A stretch of 64,000 nt of DNA from a bacterium (GTDB lineage Bacteria; Myxococcota_A; Bradymonadia; UBA7976; UBA1532), in assembly GCA_030427205.1 (NCBI GenBank), contig JAUHXC010000013.1, positions 134,413-198,412 on the forward strand. Reading direction: 5' to 3'. Shown here in pieces: positions 30,290-39,098 of this stretch (position 1 is the stretch's first letter; each line of letters opens with the position of its first letter). A model generated the notes under the pieces. That model was not told where the DNA came from, made no database searches, and saw only the letters and a program-made list of their open reading frames with translations. A program made the translations under genes and the position numbers.

Positions 30290-32551
30290 TCAATAGTCGT
30301 AGCAGTCGTCCTCGCCGAGCACGAGCCGGCGCACCGTATCGCCGTCGTGGCCGCCGCAGTTGCCGGTGTGGCGCCCGCCGATGTGGAACCAGCCGGCGTT
30401 GCAGCCCGCCATCGGGATGGCCTCGGTCGAGACCCAGCCGCTGCCGTCCAGGCTGCACAGCCCCTCGCGGTTGTCGGTGTGGTTGCAGCCGCTCCACAGC
30501 GTGCGGTTGGCGTTCGCCGCGTCGAGCGTCGTGAACCGGCGATCGCTGGTCCAGACCCAGTCCGGGGTGACGCACTCGACCGGGCGCCACTGCGGGTGGC
30601 CATCACAGCCCCCCTCACGCAGGTCGCCGGCCGCCGCGCAGCCGTCGTCCTCGGGATAATCGGTCAGCCCGTCCCCGTCGTCGTCGATGCCGTTGGCGCA
30701 CTCGCCCAATGCCGCCGGATCGGCCTCGCTCTGATCCCGCGGCCCGCTGCAGCCCGGATCGAAGAGATCGACGAAGCCGTCGCCTTCGTTGTCGACGCCG
30801 TCGTTGCACTCGCCCACGATCGGCACGACGCGCACATCGGCGACGCGCACCGCGCCCGCCGGGGCGAAGGCCTGCTCGACGAAGACGTACAGCTCGCCCG
30901 CCGGCTGCTCGAGCAGCTCCAGCGGGCCGGGATCGTTCGCGGCCCGGCAGGCCACCTCGCTGTCGGCGTCGATGCACACCTCGCGGGCGAAGACCGTCGT
31001 CGCCGCCGGCTCCCCGTTCACCGTGGCTTCGACCGTCACGTCCGCCGCCGCGGCCAGTCGGATGCGCAGGGCCACCTCCGGCGTGAAGCCTGCTCCGCAG
31101 CGCCCCTGCGCGCCGCCCTGGCCCTGCGACTCGGGCAGCTCGATGCGGCCGCCGCCCGCGGGCACCGGCACGACGGTCACGCCCTCGGCGCACAGCGGCG
31201 CCTCGCGATCGCCGCCCGCGAAGGCGCAGTCCGGATCATCGGGGTGGTCGATCAGCCCGTCCATATCGTCGTCGACGCCGTTGGCGCAGACCGGCGGCTC
31301 GGGCGGGTCGGCCTCGTCCCGATCGTCGAGCGCGGTGCAGCCCGGATCGGCCGCGTCGATCGCGCCGTCTCCGTCGTCGTCGCGCCCGTTGCGGCAGGCG
31401 GCGACGGGCACCGGCTCGGCGGTCAGCCGGAACTGCCCCGCAGCGGGCGAGCCGGTATCGACCACGACGTAGTACGGCCCCGGGCCCGGATCGTCGATCG
31501 CGAGCGCGACGCCCGGCGCGACCTCGGTGCCCCGATCGCAGAGATCGGGCTGGGCCGCGCAGTTCCGCCGCACGTAGAGCACCGTCGGGCGCAGCGTCTC
31601 CGGGTGGGCCGTGCTGAAGATCAGCCGCTCGAGCGGCTCGTCGGGGGTGTAGACGAAGACCTGCTCGCCGCCCGCCGCCCCGCCGCAGGTGCCCACCAGC
31701 CGGCCCTCGACGTCCGCGGTGGTGCCGATGTGGTCCAGCCCGACCTCCGCCAGATCGATCGCCTCGACCCCGCACGGCCCCAGCTCGCTGCCGCCCGCGG
31801 CGTCGACGCAGCCCGGATCGTCCAGGTCGACGCGGCCGTCGCCGTCGTCGTCTTCGCCGTTGGCGCACACCGGCGGATAGAACGGATCCACCTCGTCGCC
31901 GTCGCCTCGGCCCGCGCAGCCCGGGTCGTTCGGATAGTCGACCAGCCCGTCTTCGTCATCGTCCTCGCCGTTGGCGCAGGCGGGTGGAACCGGCTGATCG
32001 CCCTCGGTCTCGTCGCCGGCCGACGCGCAGCCCGGGTCGAGCGGGAAGTCCACCGCGCCGTCGCCGTCGTCGTCGAGGCCGTTGTTGCACCGCGTGGCCG
32101 GATCGACCCCGTCCTCCCGCGGATCGGCGGCGCTGCTGCAGTCGGGATCGGCCAGGTCGATCCGCCCGTCGCCGTCGTTGTCCTCGCCGTCGTCGCAGCC
32201 GGGCAGCGGACGCTCGTCGCCCTCGTCGTCGTCTTCGGGCCCGTCGCAGCCGCGATCGTCGGTGTCGATCCGCCCGTCGCCGTCGTCGTCGATCCCGTTG
32301 GCGCACTGGGTCGACGGCGCCGCGTCGGCGGGCATGGCGTCGAGCGCCGCGCCGTCGACGATCGGCTCGGCGTCGCCGGGCGCCGCGTCGTTCACGACCA
32401 TGTCCGCCGGCCCCACGTCACCAAGCAGCGGGCCGCGATCCCGCGCCGGGGGCGGGCCGTCGCCCGGGTCGTCATCGCCGCCGCCTCCGCCGCCCGCGGG
32501 TACGCAGCCCCAGATCAGGGTGAACGCGATCGCGAGGGCGCGGGCTCTCAT
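30290..32551 (-). CDS. lipoprotein with nine NGxDDDGDG-type repeats
   Basis: A 753-residue lipoprotein; the signal peptide ends FTLIWGC (Cys16), then a Gly/Asp-rich linker. Nine copies of a C-x-NG-x-DDDGDG-x-x-D-x-x-DPGC motif (for example CANGIDDDGDGRIDTDD) are spread through it. Four or five are clustered at the N-side; the others separate beta-rich modules that resemble PPC domains (YYVVVDTGSPAAGQFRLTAEP). The motif looks like a calcium-binding thrombospondin-type-3 element closed by a disulfide. The last 90 residues form a Cys/Trp/His-rich domain (NCGGHDGDTVRRLVLGEDDC). Start: GGAGG is correctly spaced for the ATG at 32551 and too close to the one at 32557. Probably a surface protein. Confidence 0.82.
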   Translation of the reverse strand: MRARALAIAFTLIWGCVPAGGGGGGDDDPGDGPPPARDRGPLLGDVGPADMVVNDAAPGDAEPIVDGAALDAMPADAAPSTQCANGIDDDGDGRIDTDDRGCDGPEDDDEGDERPLPGCDDGEDNDGDGRIDLADPDCSSAADPREDGVDPATRCNNGLDDDGDGAVDFPLDPGCASAGDETEGDQPVPPACANGEDDDEDGLVDYPNDPGCAGRGDGDEVDPFYPPVCANGEDDDGDGRVDLDDPGCVDAAGGSELGPCGVEAIDLAEVGLDHIGTTADVEGRLVGTCGGAAGGEQVFVYTPDEPLERLIFSTAHPETLRPTVLYVRRNCAAQPDLCDRGTEVAPGVALAIDDPGPGPYYVVVDTGSPAAGQFRLTAEPVPVAACRNGRDDDGDGAIDAADPGCTALDDRDEADPPEPPVCANGVDDDMDGLIDHPDDPDCAFAGGDREAPLCAEGVTVVPVPAGGGRIELPESQGQGGAQGRCGAGFTPEVALRIRLAAAADVTVEATVNGEPAATTVFAREVCIDADSEVACRAANDPGPLELLEQPAGELYVFVEQAFAPAGAVRVADVRVVPIVGECNDGVDNEGDGFVDLFDPGCSGPRDQSEADPAALGECANGIDDDGDGLTDYPEDDGCAAAGDLREGGCDGHPQWRPVECVTPDWVWTSDRRFTTLDAANANRTLWSGCNHTDNREGLCSLDGSGWVSTEAIPMAGCNAGWFHIGGRHTGNCGGHDGDTVRRLVLGEDDCYDY

Positions 32552-32659
32552 CGGCATGACCTCCGGATGACGCCGCGCGGTCCGCTCCACCCGGCTCTCG
32601 CATTGTCGGCGAAGCGCGAGGGCGATGCGAGGGCTGATGCGTGCACGATCCGCGGCCGC

Positions 32660-35600
32660 TCAGACCTCGCGCATGTGCACCAGGATCTTGCCGTGCTTCT
32701 CGTCCATCGGGTCGTTGACCCGCTCGGCGCCCTGCACCAGCAGGCGGATGCCGGGCGGGAAGAGCACCTCCTCTTCGAGGGGGTTGCCCGACAGCGGCTG
32801 GATGTCGCGCCCGGTCTTGATGCCGGAGATGACCCAGACCAGATCGTAGCCCGACTTCGACCCGGCGAAGGACGACGCGAAGGTCTTCGCGCCGCTGAGG
32901 AAGTTGTCGTGGCGCACCACCCGGCCCAGCGGGAAGTTGTAGCGGATGGTGTCCATCGCATCGACCGGCGAGGCGTCGAACGCCTGGCCGTTGTAGACGG
33001 TGCCGGCGTGCACCGGCAGCCGCTGCAGGCCGCTGATCGCCGCCTTCATCAGCGGCAGCAGCTTGCCCAGCGTGCCGGGGCTGCGCTTGTCGGGATCCAT
33101 GCCGGTGATGGCGTCCTGCCACTCACCCATGCCGCCGAGCTTGGTGTACTGGAAGATGCCGTAGCGCTCCGCCGCGCTGAGGCCGCGATAGGCGGCGCCG
33201 TGCTCGGCCTCCCAGTCGACGCCGAGGTGGCGGATGTTGGCCTCCATCTGCAGCCGGGAGAACTCCATCTGCCGGTCGAAGCGATCGTTGGTGTCGCTGC
33301 CCCGGTCGTGGCGCCGGCGCAGGCCCTGACGGACCTCCTGCTCGATGTCGTCTTCGCTCTCGGTGAGGCCGCCGCGGGTGCGCAGGCGCTCCATGACCGC
33401 GTAGCGCTCCCACTTCGGGGTGGGCAGCGCGCCGCCGCAGCGCAGGACGTGGGCCGCGATGGCCACGTTGAACCCGTGCGCGCCCAGGGCCGCCGCCGCG
33501 GCCGGGTAGGTGCCGGCGAGGTTGGTGAGGTGCGGCACGTCGACCGAGTCGAGGTTGACCAGCGTCGCCACGTCGGCGAAGGCCAGCTGCATCTGCGGGC
33601 CGCTCGTCCCGTCGAGCCGGCGGGCGAAGACGTCGGGCAGGCCCAGATCGATCAGCGGTTGCGCGATATGACCCAGGCCGCCGATGTCGAAGCCGGCGGT
33701 CTCGGTCTCGGGCGAGTGGGCCCGCAGCAGGCCCGCCAGGATGAGGTTGAACGTGCCGCCGAGCACGGCCGACAGCCACTTCGTCTGCTCGTGATCGCGC
33801 AGCCGGCGCACGATGGCCGCGTCGTGGCGTCGATCGCCGTTGAAGTCGGCCTGCTCGAACATCTGCACGACGAAGTACATGTCCAAGAGGTGCTTCGTCT
33901 GCGCGCCGTCCGGCAGGATGCTCATCGGCAGGCCCACCCGGCCGAGCGACGCGGCGACCCGGTGACGCACCAGGACATGCAGCAGATCGTCGGCCTCGCT
34001 GCCCGCCACCGAGGCGACCAGCTCGGTATAGCCCGGCGTGCGCTTGATCTGATCCAGGGCCAGCGCGCGGTTCTCCTCGCTGCCCGACAGCCCGTCGAGC
34101 ACCCGATCCACGTCGGCCTCGAGCGCGTCGGCCCAGGCGAGCTGCTCCTGATCGAGCAGCATGCTGTCGATCACCGAGAACCCACGGCTGATCAGGTGGG
34201 TGCGCATGTTGTCTTCGGTGGCCGCCGCGCCCGGCAGATCGGGCTCGAGCGTGCGGCGATAGCTCTGGGTCAGGAAGTACGCCGGGAAGCGGCGCTCGGG
34301 CAGCAGGTCGATGAACGCGGTGTGGCGCAGGGGCTTGTAGTTGGTCGCCGACTGGTACTCCATGCCCGGCCGCGACTTGTTGAAGACGAACGGCAGCCCG
34401 AACTGCTCGCCGACCTTCATGATCTCGTAGAAGCTGTGGTCGCGATTGGGCAGCATCCACGCCAGCATCGCCAGCCGCAGGCCGAAGAGGTCCGACCCGT
34501 ACATGCCCAGGTTGTCGGCGGCGTGCAGCATCAGGTCGGTCGAGCCCGAGATGCCCGCCTCGAGGTGGGCCTTGATCGTGCGCGCCTTGCGGGCGGTCTC
34601 CGAGCGCGGATCGACCCGGTAGTACATCGAGCCCTGCGACCACATGAGCTTGTCGTCGCGGTGGCTCGACTTGAAGGTGTCGAGGTCGCGCCGGCCGCGG
34701 GGCACGGTCATGCTGTCGTCGTTGACCGTCAACTGCTCGATCTCCATCTTGGTGATGTCGGGCACGTCCTTGAACGTCAGCGTCCGCTGATGCTTGAGCG
34801 GGATACCGCTCATCACGCCGCCGAAGCGATGGAAGTGCGACGACAGCGTGGTGTCCTTCCACTTCAGCACGTCGCTGCGCTGATCGTAGTCGTGCACGTG
34901 CATCCGCCGACCGACGCCGACGGGGGTGTCCTTCTCGCGCTCGGAGATGTCGCTGAGCTCTTCCAGCTTGCGCCGGCGCCAGAGCTTGTCGAGCCCGGCC
35001 TTCTTGGCGAAGCCGCGCTTCACCTTGACGACTTTGTCGCTGTAGCGCTCGCCGTGGAAGACCTCGATCGACCGCTTGCTCTTCTTCGTCAGATCGTCGG
35101 CGGCGACCCGCAGCCACTTCGAGAGGTTGTTGTTGCGCACCGCGTTGTAGACGAGCTTCAGCTTGACGCGCAGCGGCTTCTTGCGGGCGTTGCGGAAGAC
35201 GTCGCTGATGTTCCGGGCCGTCATCAGGAAGGCGCCGTAGTATTCGTCGCCGTCGAGGAAGCTGAACTCCTCTTCGTAGACCTCCGAGAGCTTCTGGCCG
35301 GTGTGCTCGGCCCAGGCGTCGACAATGGCCTGCACCCGCGCGAGCATCACCTCGACCGCCGCGTTGGGCACCTCGTGCTCCGCCAGCCGCTTGCCGAGTT
35401 TGACCTCGAACTCCTGCGCCTTGCGGTCGTAGACCGACTGCGAACGGGCGATGAGCCGGGCGTCCTTCATCGACAGCCGCTGCACCGGGCCCGCCGGCGC
35501 CCCGCGCGAGCGGCCCGGCCGGCTGTAGCGATCGAGCAGCGGGCCCACCGACCGCCCGCGCACGACCCCGTCGGCCACCGCGTCGGCGTGCCGCTCGTGG

Positions 35601-36157
35601 GCATCACCCGCCCGGCCGACCCCGCCCGGCAGCCGCAGCCCGCCCCGCTGCTGGATGGCGTGGGCCGCCTCGTGGGCCACCTCGCGCAGGCTCGGCTGCC
35701 CGCCGAAGACCAGCCGATCGCCGGTGGCGTAGGCCCGGGCGCCCATCGCGTCGCACGCGTCGGGGCTGATGTGGGCTTTGAGGCCGTCGATGCGGTGCTT
35801 GCCGAACGCCCGCTGCAGCTTCGCCGCGTGGGGCAGCGCGCGGGGGGATGTGCCGAGGCCCTCGGCGGCGGCGCGGCGCACGACCGACGGCGTGGGCGTC
35901 GCCCGACCGGGCGCCCGGTCGAGCTGAACCGGCCCCGGCAGCCGGGGCGCCGAACGCGGCGCGCGCGCGAGCAGACGCTGCACGGCGCGGTTGCCCGCGT
36001 GAGCGCCGACCGCGCGCAGATCGTCCGCCGGCGGTCGACCGCCCGCCAAGCTCGTCCCGCGCGCCCGCAGCGCCCACTGCGGGCGGGCCTTTTCACTCGG
36101 CGCGCTCTTCGGCGGCGTGCGCGCGGGGGCGTCGGCGACCCGGGTGCTCTCGGCCAT
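32660..36157 (-). CDS. DUF4157 (eCIS-core) protein with C-terminal ADP-ribosyltransferase-like domain
   Basis: A 1165-residue protein without a signal peptide. The N-terminus carries the GNRAVQRLLARAP motif and a DUF4157 domain (LPHAAKLQRAFGKHRIDGL, then YATGDRLVFGG, HEAAHAIQQRGG with His162-Glu163-His166, and DAHERHADAVAD). That is the domain typical of contractile-injection-system-associated effectors. A long helical middle of unknown function follows. The last about 130 residues look like an R-S-E ADP-ribosyltransferase: LPVHAGTVYNGQAF, FASSFAGSKSGYDLVWVISG, and the ExE block EEEVLFPPG (Glu1128/Glu1130). The usual first-strand Arg is Asn1056. GGAGGAG precedes ATG 36157. No injection-system structural genes are nearby. 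Confidence 0.75.
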   Translation of the reverse strand: MAESTRVADAPARTPPKSAPSEKARPQWALRARGTSLAGGRPPADDLRAVGAHAGNRAVQRLLARAPRSAPRLPGPVQLDRAPGRATPTPSVVRRAAAEGLGTSPRALPHAAKLQRAFGKHRIDGLKAHISPDACDAMGARAYATGDRLVFGGQPSLREVAHEAAHAIQQRGGLRLPGGVGRAGDAHERHADAVADGVVRGRSVGPLLDRYSRPGRSRGAPAGPVQRLSMKDARLIARSQSVYDRKAQEFEVKLGKRLAEHEVPNAAVEVMLARVQAIVDAWAEHTGQKLSEVYEEEFSFLDGDEYYGAFLMTARNISDVFRNARKKPLRVKLKLVYNAVRNNNLSKWLRVAADDLTKKSKRSIEVFHGERYSDKVVKVKRGFAKKAGLDKLWRRRKLEELSDISEREKDTPVGVGRRMHVHDYDQRSDVLKWKDTTLSSHFHRFGGVMSGIPLKHQRTLTFKDVPDITKMEIEQLTVNDDSMTVPRGRRDLDTFKSSHRDDKLMWSQGSMYYRVDPRSETARKARTIKAHLEAGISGSTDLMLHAADNLGMYGSDLFGLRLAMLAWMLPNRDHSFYEIMKVGEQFGLPFVFNKSRPGMEYQSATNYKPLRHTAFIDLLPERRFPAYFLTQSYRRTLEPDLPGAAATEDNMRTHLISRGFSVIDSMLLDQEQLAWADALEADVDRVLDGLSGSEENRALALDQIKRTPGYTELVASVAGSEADDLLHVLVRHRVAASLGRVGLPMSILPDGAQTKHLLDMYFVVQMFEQADFNGDRRHDAAIVRRLRDHEQTKWLSAVLGGTFNLILAGLLRAHSPETETAGFDIGGLGHIAQPLIDLGLPDVFARRLDGTSGPQMQLAFADVATLVNLDSVDVPHLTNLAGTYPAAAAALGAHGFNVAIAAHVLRCGGALPTPKWERYAVMERLRTRGGLTESEDDIEQEVRQGLRRRHDRGSDTNDRFDRQMEFSRLQMEANIRHLGVDWEAEHGAAYRGLSAAERYGIFQYTKLGGMGEWQDAITGMDPDKRSPGTLGKLLPLMKAAISGLQRLPVHAGTVYNGQAFDASPVDAMDTIRYNFPLGRVVRHDNFLSGAKTFASSFAGSKSGYDLVWVISGIKTGRDIQPLSGNPLEEEVLFPPGIRLLVQGAERVNDPMDEKHGKILVHMREV

Positions 36158-36246
36158 GGGGTCTCCTCCGAACAGTGTGACCGTTCACGGTAGGCCCGAC
36201 GGCCTGCGGGTCGAATCCCCCGAACGGGGGAGAGCGAGCCGTGCGG

Positions 36247-37113
36247 TCAGCCCGCTGAGGGGTTCGCGTCGGGGTCGGGCACGGCGATCGGGCGCGGATC
36301 GAGGCCCAGGGCCCGCAGCGCCGCGCCCAGGGGCTCGACCCGCGCCGCCCGACCGACCCGGGTCGCGTGCGCCAGGGCGCCGCCCACGCCGCGCTTGGCC
36401 TGATCGACCGCGTCGAGCAGCCTGAGCCCGCGGGCCCGCCAGCCGATCAGCAGGTGGGCGAAGACGATGCCCGCGCCCGCCTGATCGTCCACCGCGCGCC
36501 GGCTCGACCCGAACTCGGTGAAGTCCGACCCGTCGTAGACCAGATCGACCGCGTGCCCCTGCGTCCGACCGCCGGTGACGACGACCCAGCGCGGGCCGAA
36601 GTCGTGCAGCCGCCGCGCCGCCTCCCGCAGCCGGCCCAGATCGGGGCACGGCCGCCCGGTCAGCAGCGCCGCCTCGTCGCCGTCGAGCACCACCGCCTCG
36701 GCGTGCGGCATCAGCTCGCGGGCCATGGTCTTCAGGTGGGCCGGGTCGAAGCGCGGGGCCCGCCGGCGGTCGACGGCGTTGGGCGCGACGATCAGCGGGC
36801 GGTCGGCGGCCCGACGGTCGGGGCCGCGGGCGTCGAGCAGCGCTTCGATCAGGCCTTCGGGCTGATCGCCGGGATCGCCCACCCCGATGGCGTCGGGGGC
36901 GACGACCAGGGCCCGGGCCAGCTGATCGCGCACCAGCCGGCCGGGCAGGGGGGTCAGCGGGCGGATGGCGGTGACCACCGTCGTCGGGTGGCAGCCCAGC
37001 GCCCCGTGGGTGCGCAGCGCCGGGCCCAGGCCGACGTGTCCGGTGGGGTGCACGGCGTCGATGACGAGCGTCACCGGCGCCCGGCGGGTCGTAGCGGTCG
37101 TTGTCAGGGGCAT
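36247..37113 (-). CDS. PfkB/ThiD-like kinase
   Basis: A 288-residue ribokinase-superfamily protein closest to hydroxymethylpyrimidine (phosphate) kinases. The N-terminus VTLVIDAVHPTGHVGLGPAL mimics the ThiD substrate loop. The middle has LIVAPNAVDRRR, HAEAVVLDGDEAALLTGR and WVVVTGGRTQGHAVDLVYDG, and the anion-hole region is DDQAGAGIVFAHLLIGWRARG, where GAG plus a following polar residue replaces the usual GTGD. The missing catalytic Asp (GAGIVF rather than GTGDxF) makes activity uncertain. Start ATG 37113, with GGAG 8 bases upstream, overlaps the stop of the preceding gene by 10 bases. No thiamine genes are nearby. Confidence 0.65.
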   Translation of the reverse strand: MPLTTTATTRRAPVTLVIDAVHPTGHVGLGPALRTHGALGCHPTTVVTAIRPLTPLPGRLVRDQLARALVVAPDAIGVGDPGDQPEGLIEALLDARGPDRRAADRPLIVAPNAVDRRRAPRFDPAHLKTMARELMPHAEAVVLDGDEAALLTGRPCPDLGRLREAARRLHDFGPRWVVVTGGRTQGHAVDLVYDGSDFTEFGSSRRAVDDQAGAGIVFAHLLIGWRARGLRLLDAVDQAKRGVGGALAHATRVGRAARVEPLGAALRALGLDPRPIAVPDPDANPSAG

Positions 37114-37877
37114 TCGCCGAACTCCACGGGGTTGTATTCGCACGGTTCGAGATCGCGGCCGCGGATGCCATGGTCGAAGCGCAGCCGGATGCCCGCGATG
37201 ATCGAGAACGCCGGGCCGCCGGGGCGGTGGATGGCCTCCAGGCCCAGGTGGGCCACCGCCTCACCGAACAGGAACGGGCTGCTGTTGAAGAGCAGCCCCG
37301 GCCCGCTGGCCACCAATACCGCCCAGCGCAGCTCGGCGTCGCCGGCCTCGCCCTCGGGTACGTCCCGCGGCAGCAGCGCGCCCACCTCGACGACGGTGGA
37401 GACCGCCGCGTGGGCGAACACCCGATTCTGGAAGCGCCAGCGGCTCTCGAGCTGCAGGTCGATCCGGGCGAAGCGGCTGCGGCCGGGCAGCAACGGGTCG
37501 AGGGCCCACGTGCCGCGCAGCGCGCCGCCGAGCGCCCAGCGCCCGTGCCCGTCGACGTAGGCCAGATAGCCCAACCCGCCGCCAATGGCGTCGGTCGCCC
37601 ACGGGGTCTCGTCGCCGAGCAGGCTCGGGAAGCGGGTCTCGTAGCCGATGTCGAGGGTCGGAGCGCCGTAGAAGGCCGGCACGAACAAGACGCTGCCCGC
37701 CTCGCCGACCGCGCCGGCCGAGCCGCCGATGTCGGCGCCGCTCGACGCCGGCCAGCCGATCGCGAGCAGCGCGGCCAGGGCCGGCACCGGCAGGCAGCGC
37801 GGGCGCGGGCTGCGCGCGGGCAGGGGCCGGCCGGGCCGGGTATGGGGCAGCAGAGCGGGCAGATCCGATTCGCGCAT
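37104..37877 (-). CDS. putative outer-membrane beta-barrel protein
   Basis: A 257-residue exported protein. A long basic n-region (RPGRPLPARSPRPRCLP) leads to a hydrophobic core LAALLAIGW and likely cleavage near SSGA. The mature part alternates Gly/aromatic strands (LFVPAFYGAPTLDIGYETRF, GGGLGYLAYVDGHGRWALGG, ARIDLQLESRWRF) as in small outer-membrane barrels. A cysteine pair lies near the C-terminus (CEYNPVEFGEC). Start is the ATG at 37877; upstream spacing to a ribosome site is weak, so a later start is possible. It overlaps the kinase gene and is divergent from the lipoprotein at 38045. No named family. Confidence 0.55.
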   Translation of the reverse strand: MRESDLPALLPHTRPGRPLPARSPRPRCLPVPALAALLAIGWPASSGADIGGSAGAVGEAGSVLFVPAFYGAPTLDIGYETRFPSLLGDETPWATDAIGGGLGYLAYVDGHGRWALGGALRGTWALDPLLPGRSRFARIDLQLESRWRFQNRVFAHAAVSTVVEVGALLPRDVPEGEAGDAELRWAVLVASGPGLLFNSSPFLFGEAVAHLGLEAIHRPGGPAFSIIAGIRLRFDHGIRGRDLEPCEYNPVEFGECP

Positions 37878-38044
37878 CGGCGGTCTCGTTCGTCTGGCGG
37901 CATCATCGAACTCACCGGCTCGTCTCGCAAGGCGCTTGGCAGCGCCCGGTGGGTAGACGGGGCGCGGTTGCCCGAATGACGTTGACGATGTGGTCGGTTC
38001 GTCGTAGCGTCCCGCCGCGCAACCCAGAAGGAGAGGAGTGGGAC

Positions 38045-38824
38045 ATGCGGCGCTTGATTCCGGTGATGATCGTGATGGTGGCCAGCCTGGCGCTGGTGGC
38101 GTGTGGCGGCAGCAAGAAGAGCTCGAAGAGCGGCGGTGATACCGACGCCTTCGCCGAGCTGCAGGCCATCCCGGCCCAGGTCGACAAGAAGGTCGCCGGG
38201 GTGATGAGCCCGATCGACGCGGTCGACTCGACCCTCGAGCAGCTCACCACCCTGCCCAAGAAGCTCGACATCTCCGAGGAGCAGTTCGGCGAGCTGATCA
38301 ACAGCGCGCTCGCCGAGCAGGAGGTCGCCATCCCCGACACCGTGCAGGGGCAGAACCGCGAGCAGCTCACCGAGTTCCTCGGCAACATCAAGGGCTTCCA
38401 GCAGAACCTGATCGGCACCCCGGCCGCCGCCAAGGATCTGGTCGTCGAGCTCGGCGAGACCTCGGCCCGCATCCCGGCCCTGGCCACCGAGGTCTCGACC
38501 TCGGCCGCCGCCACCCTGGCCAACCCGCTCGCCTCGAAGCAGGAGAAGGCCCAGGCCAAGAAGAAGCAGAGCGACGCCAAGACGCTGCAGAACGAGGCTC
38601 AGGCGCGGGTCAAGTCGGCGCAGGACAAGGTCGGCAAGCTGCCCGGTCGGGCCACCGTGGCCATGAACAAGTTCGTGATGGCGGCCAAGAAGATGGGCGT
38701 CAAGGAGAACCTGCTGCGGGCGGCCAAGAAGCCCGTCGACGACGCCAAGGAAGGCGCCTCGACCGCGGTCGACACCGCCAAGGAAGGCGCCAACAACGCC
38801 GTCAAGGACGCCACCGGCCAGTAA
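38045..38824 (+). CDS. Ala/Lys-rich helical lipoprotein
   Basis: A 259-residue lipoprotein with a clean signal (LALVAC, Cys20). After a Gly/Ser/Lys linker it is almost entirely predicted helix. A central coiled-coil-like segment is rich in Ala, Gln and Lys (QEKAQAKKKQSDAKTLQNEA), and the C-terminus has 11-residue-type repeats (VDDAKEGASTAVDTAKEGANN). These recall LEA/apolipoprotein-like amphipathic helices. It probably lines the envelope or acts in stress protection; function unknown. ATG 38045 follows GGAGAGGAG. Abundant AAG and GCC codons suggest good expression. Confidence 0.75.
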   Translation: MRRLIPVMIVMVASLALVACGGSKKSSKSGGDTDAFAELQAIPAQVDKKVAGVMSPIDAVDSTLEQLTTLPKKLDISEEQFGELINSALAEQEVAIPDTVQGQNREQLTEFLGNIKGFQQNLIGTPAAAKDLVVELGETSARIPALATEVSTSAAATLANPLASKQEKAQAKKKQSDAKTLQNEAQARVKSAQDKVGKLPGRATVAMNKFVMAAKKMGVKENLLRAAKKPVDDAKEGASTAVDTAKEGANNAVKDATGQ

Positions 38825-38859
38825 GGCCCGGGTCGAGGCCCGCTTGGAGACATGCTCCA

Positions 38860-38877
38860 GGGGCGCGCCCGCGCCCC
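38860..38877 (+). terminator. GC hairpin after the helical lipoprotein
   Basis: GGGGCGC (38860-38866) and GCGCCCC (38871-38877) form a 7-bp stem with a 4-base loop, 36 bases after the stop. A smaller stem TGGAG/CTCCA precedes it. No T-tract. Confidence 0.35.
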
Positions 38878-38970
38878 CGAGCGGGCCGCTCTCCCGCGGC
38901 CGCACCCACCGCCTTCGCCCACCGTCATTCGAGCCCCCGCCGGCCCGCCAGGGGCCCTGCCGGCTCGATC

Positions 38971-39002
38971 CTTTCGACCCTTCGACCTTTCGACCCTTCG
39001 AG
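38971..39002 (+). repeat. 16-bp tandem duplication
   Basis: CTTTCGACCCTTCGAC is followed immediately by the same sequence ending in G instead of C. Internally it is itself two near-copies of a TTCGACC unit. It lies in the 274-bp gap before the sugar dehydrogenase gene and could be a spaced binding site or a slippage product. Nothing else nameable is in that gap. Confidence 0.6.
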
Positions 39003-39098
39003 CGTCGACGTGACCCTGTCGTCGGGGCCGGCGCGCCGATCGGCCGCGCCCGGGCCGCGACGGTGTGATCCGGCGGCGACCCGTGTCAATATCGCGAC

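Noticed and set aside
32660..36157. A complete contractile injection system
   Set aside because: Only the DUF4157 protein is here; no sheath, tube, baseplate or AAA ATPase genes lie in the window.
30347..36193. A 1948-codon open frame on the plus strand
   Set aside because: It lies antisense to the repeat lipoprotein and the DUF4157 gene, is Arg/Ala/Val-rich without motifs, and results from high GC removing stop codons.
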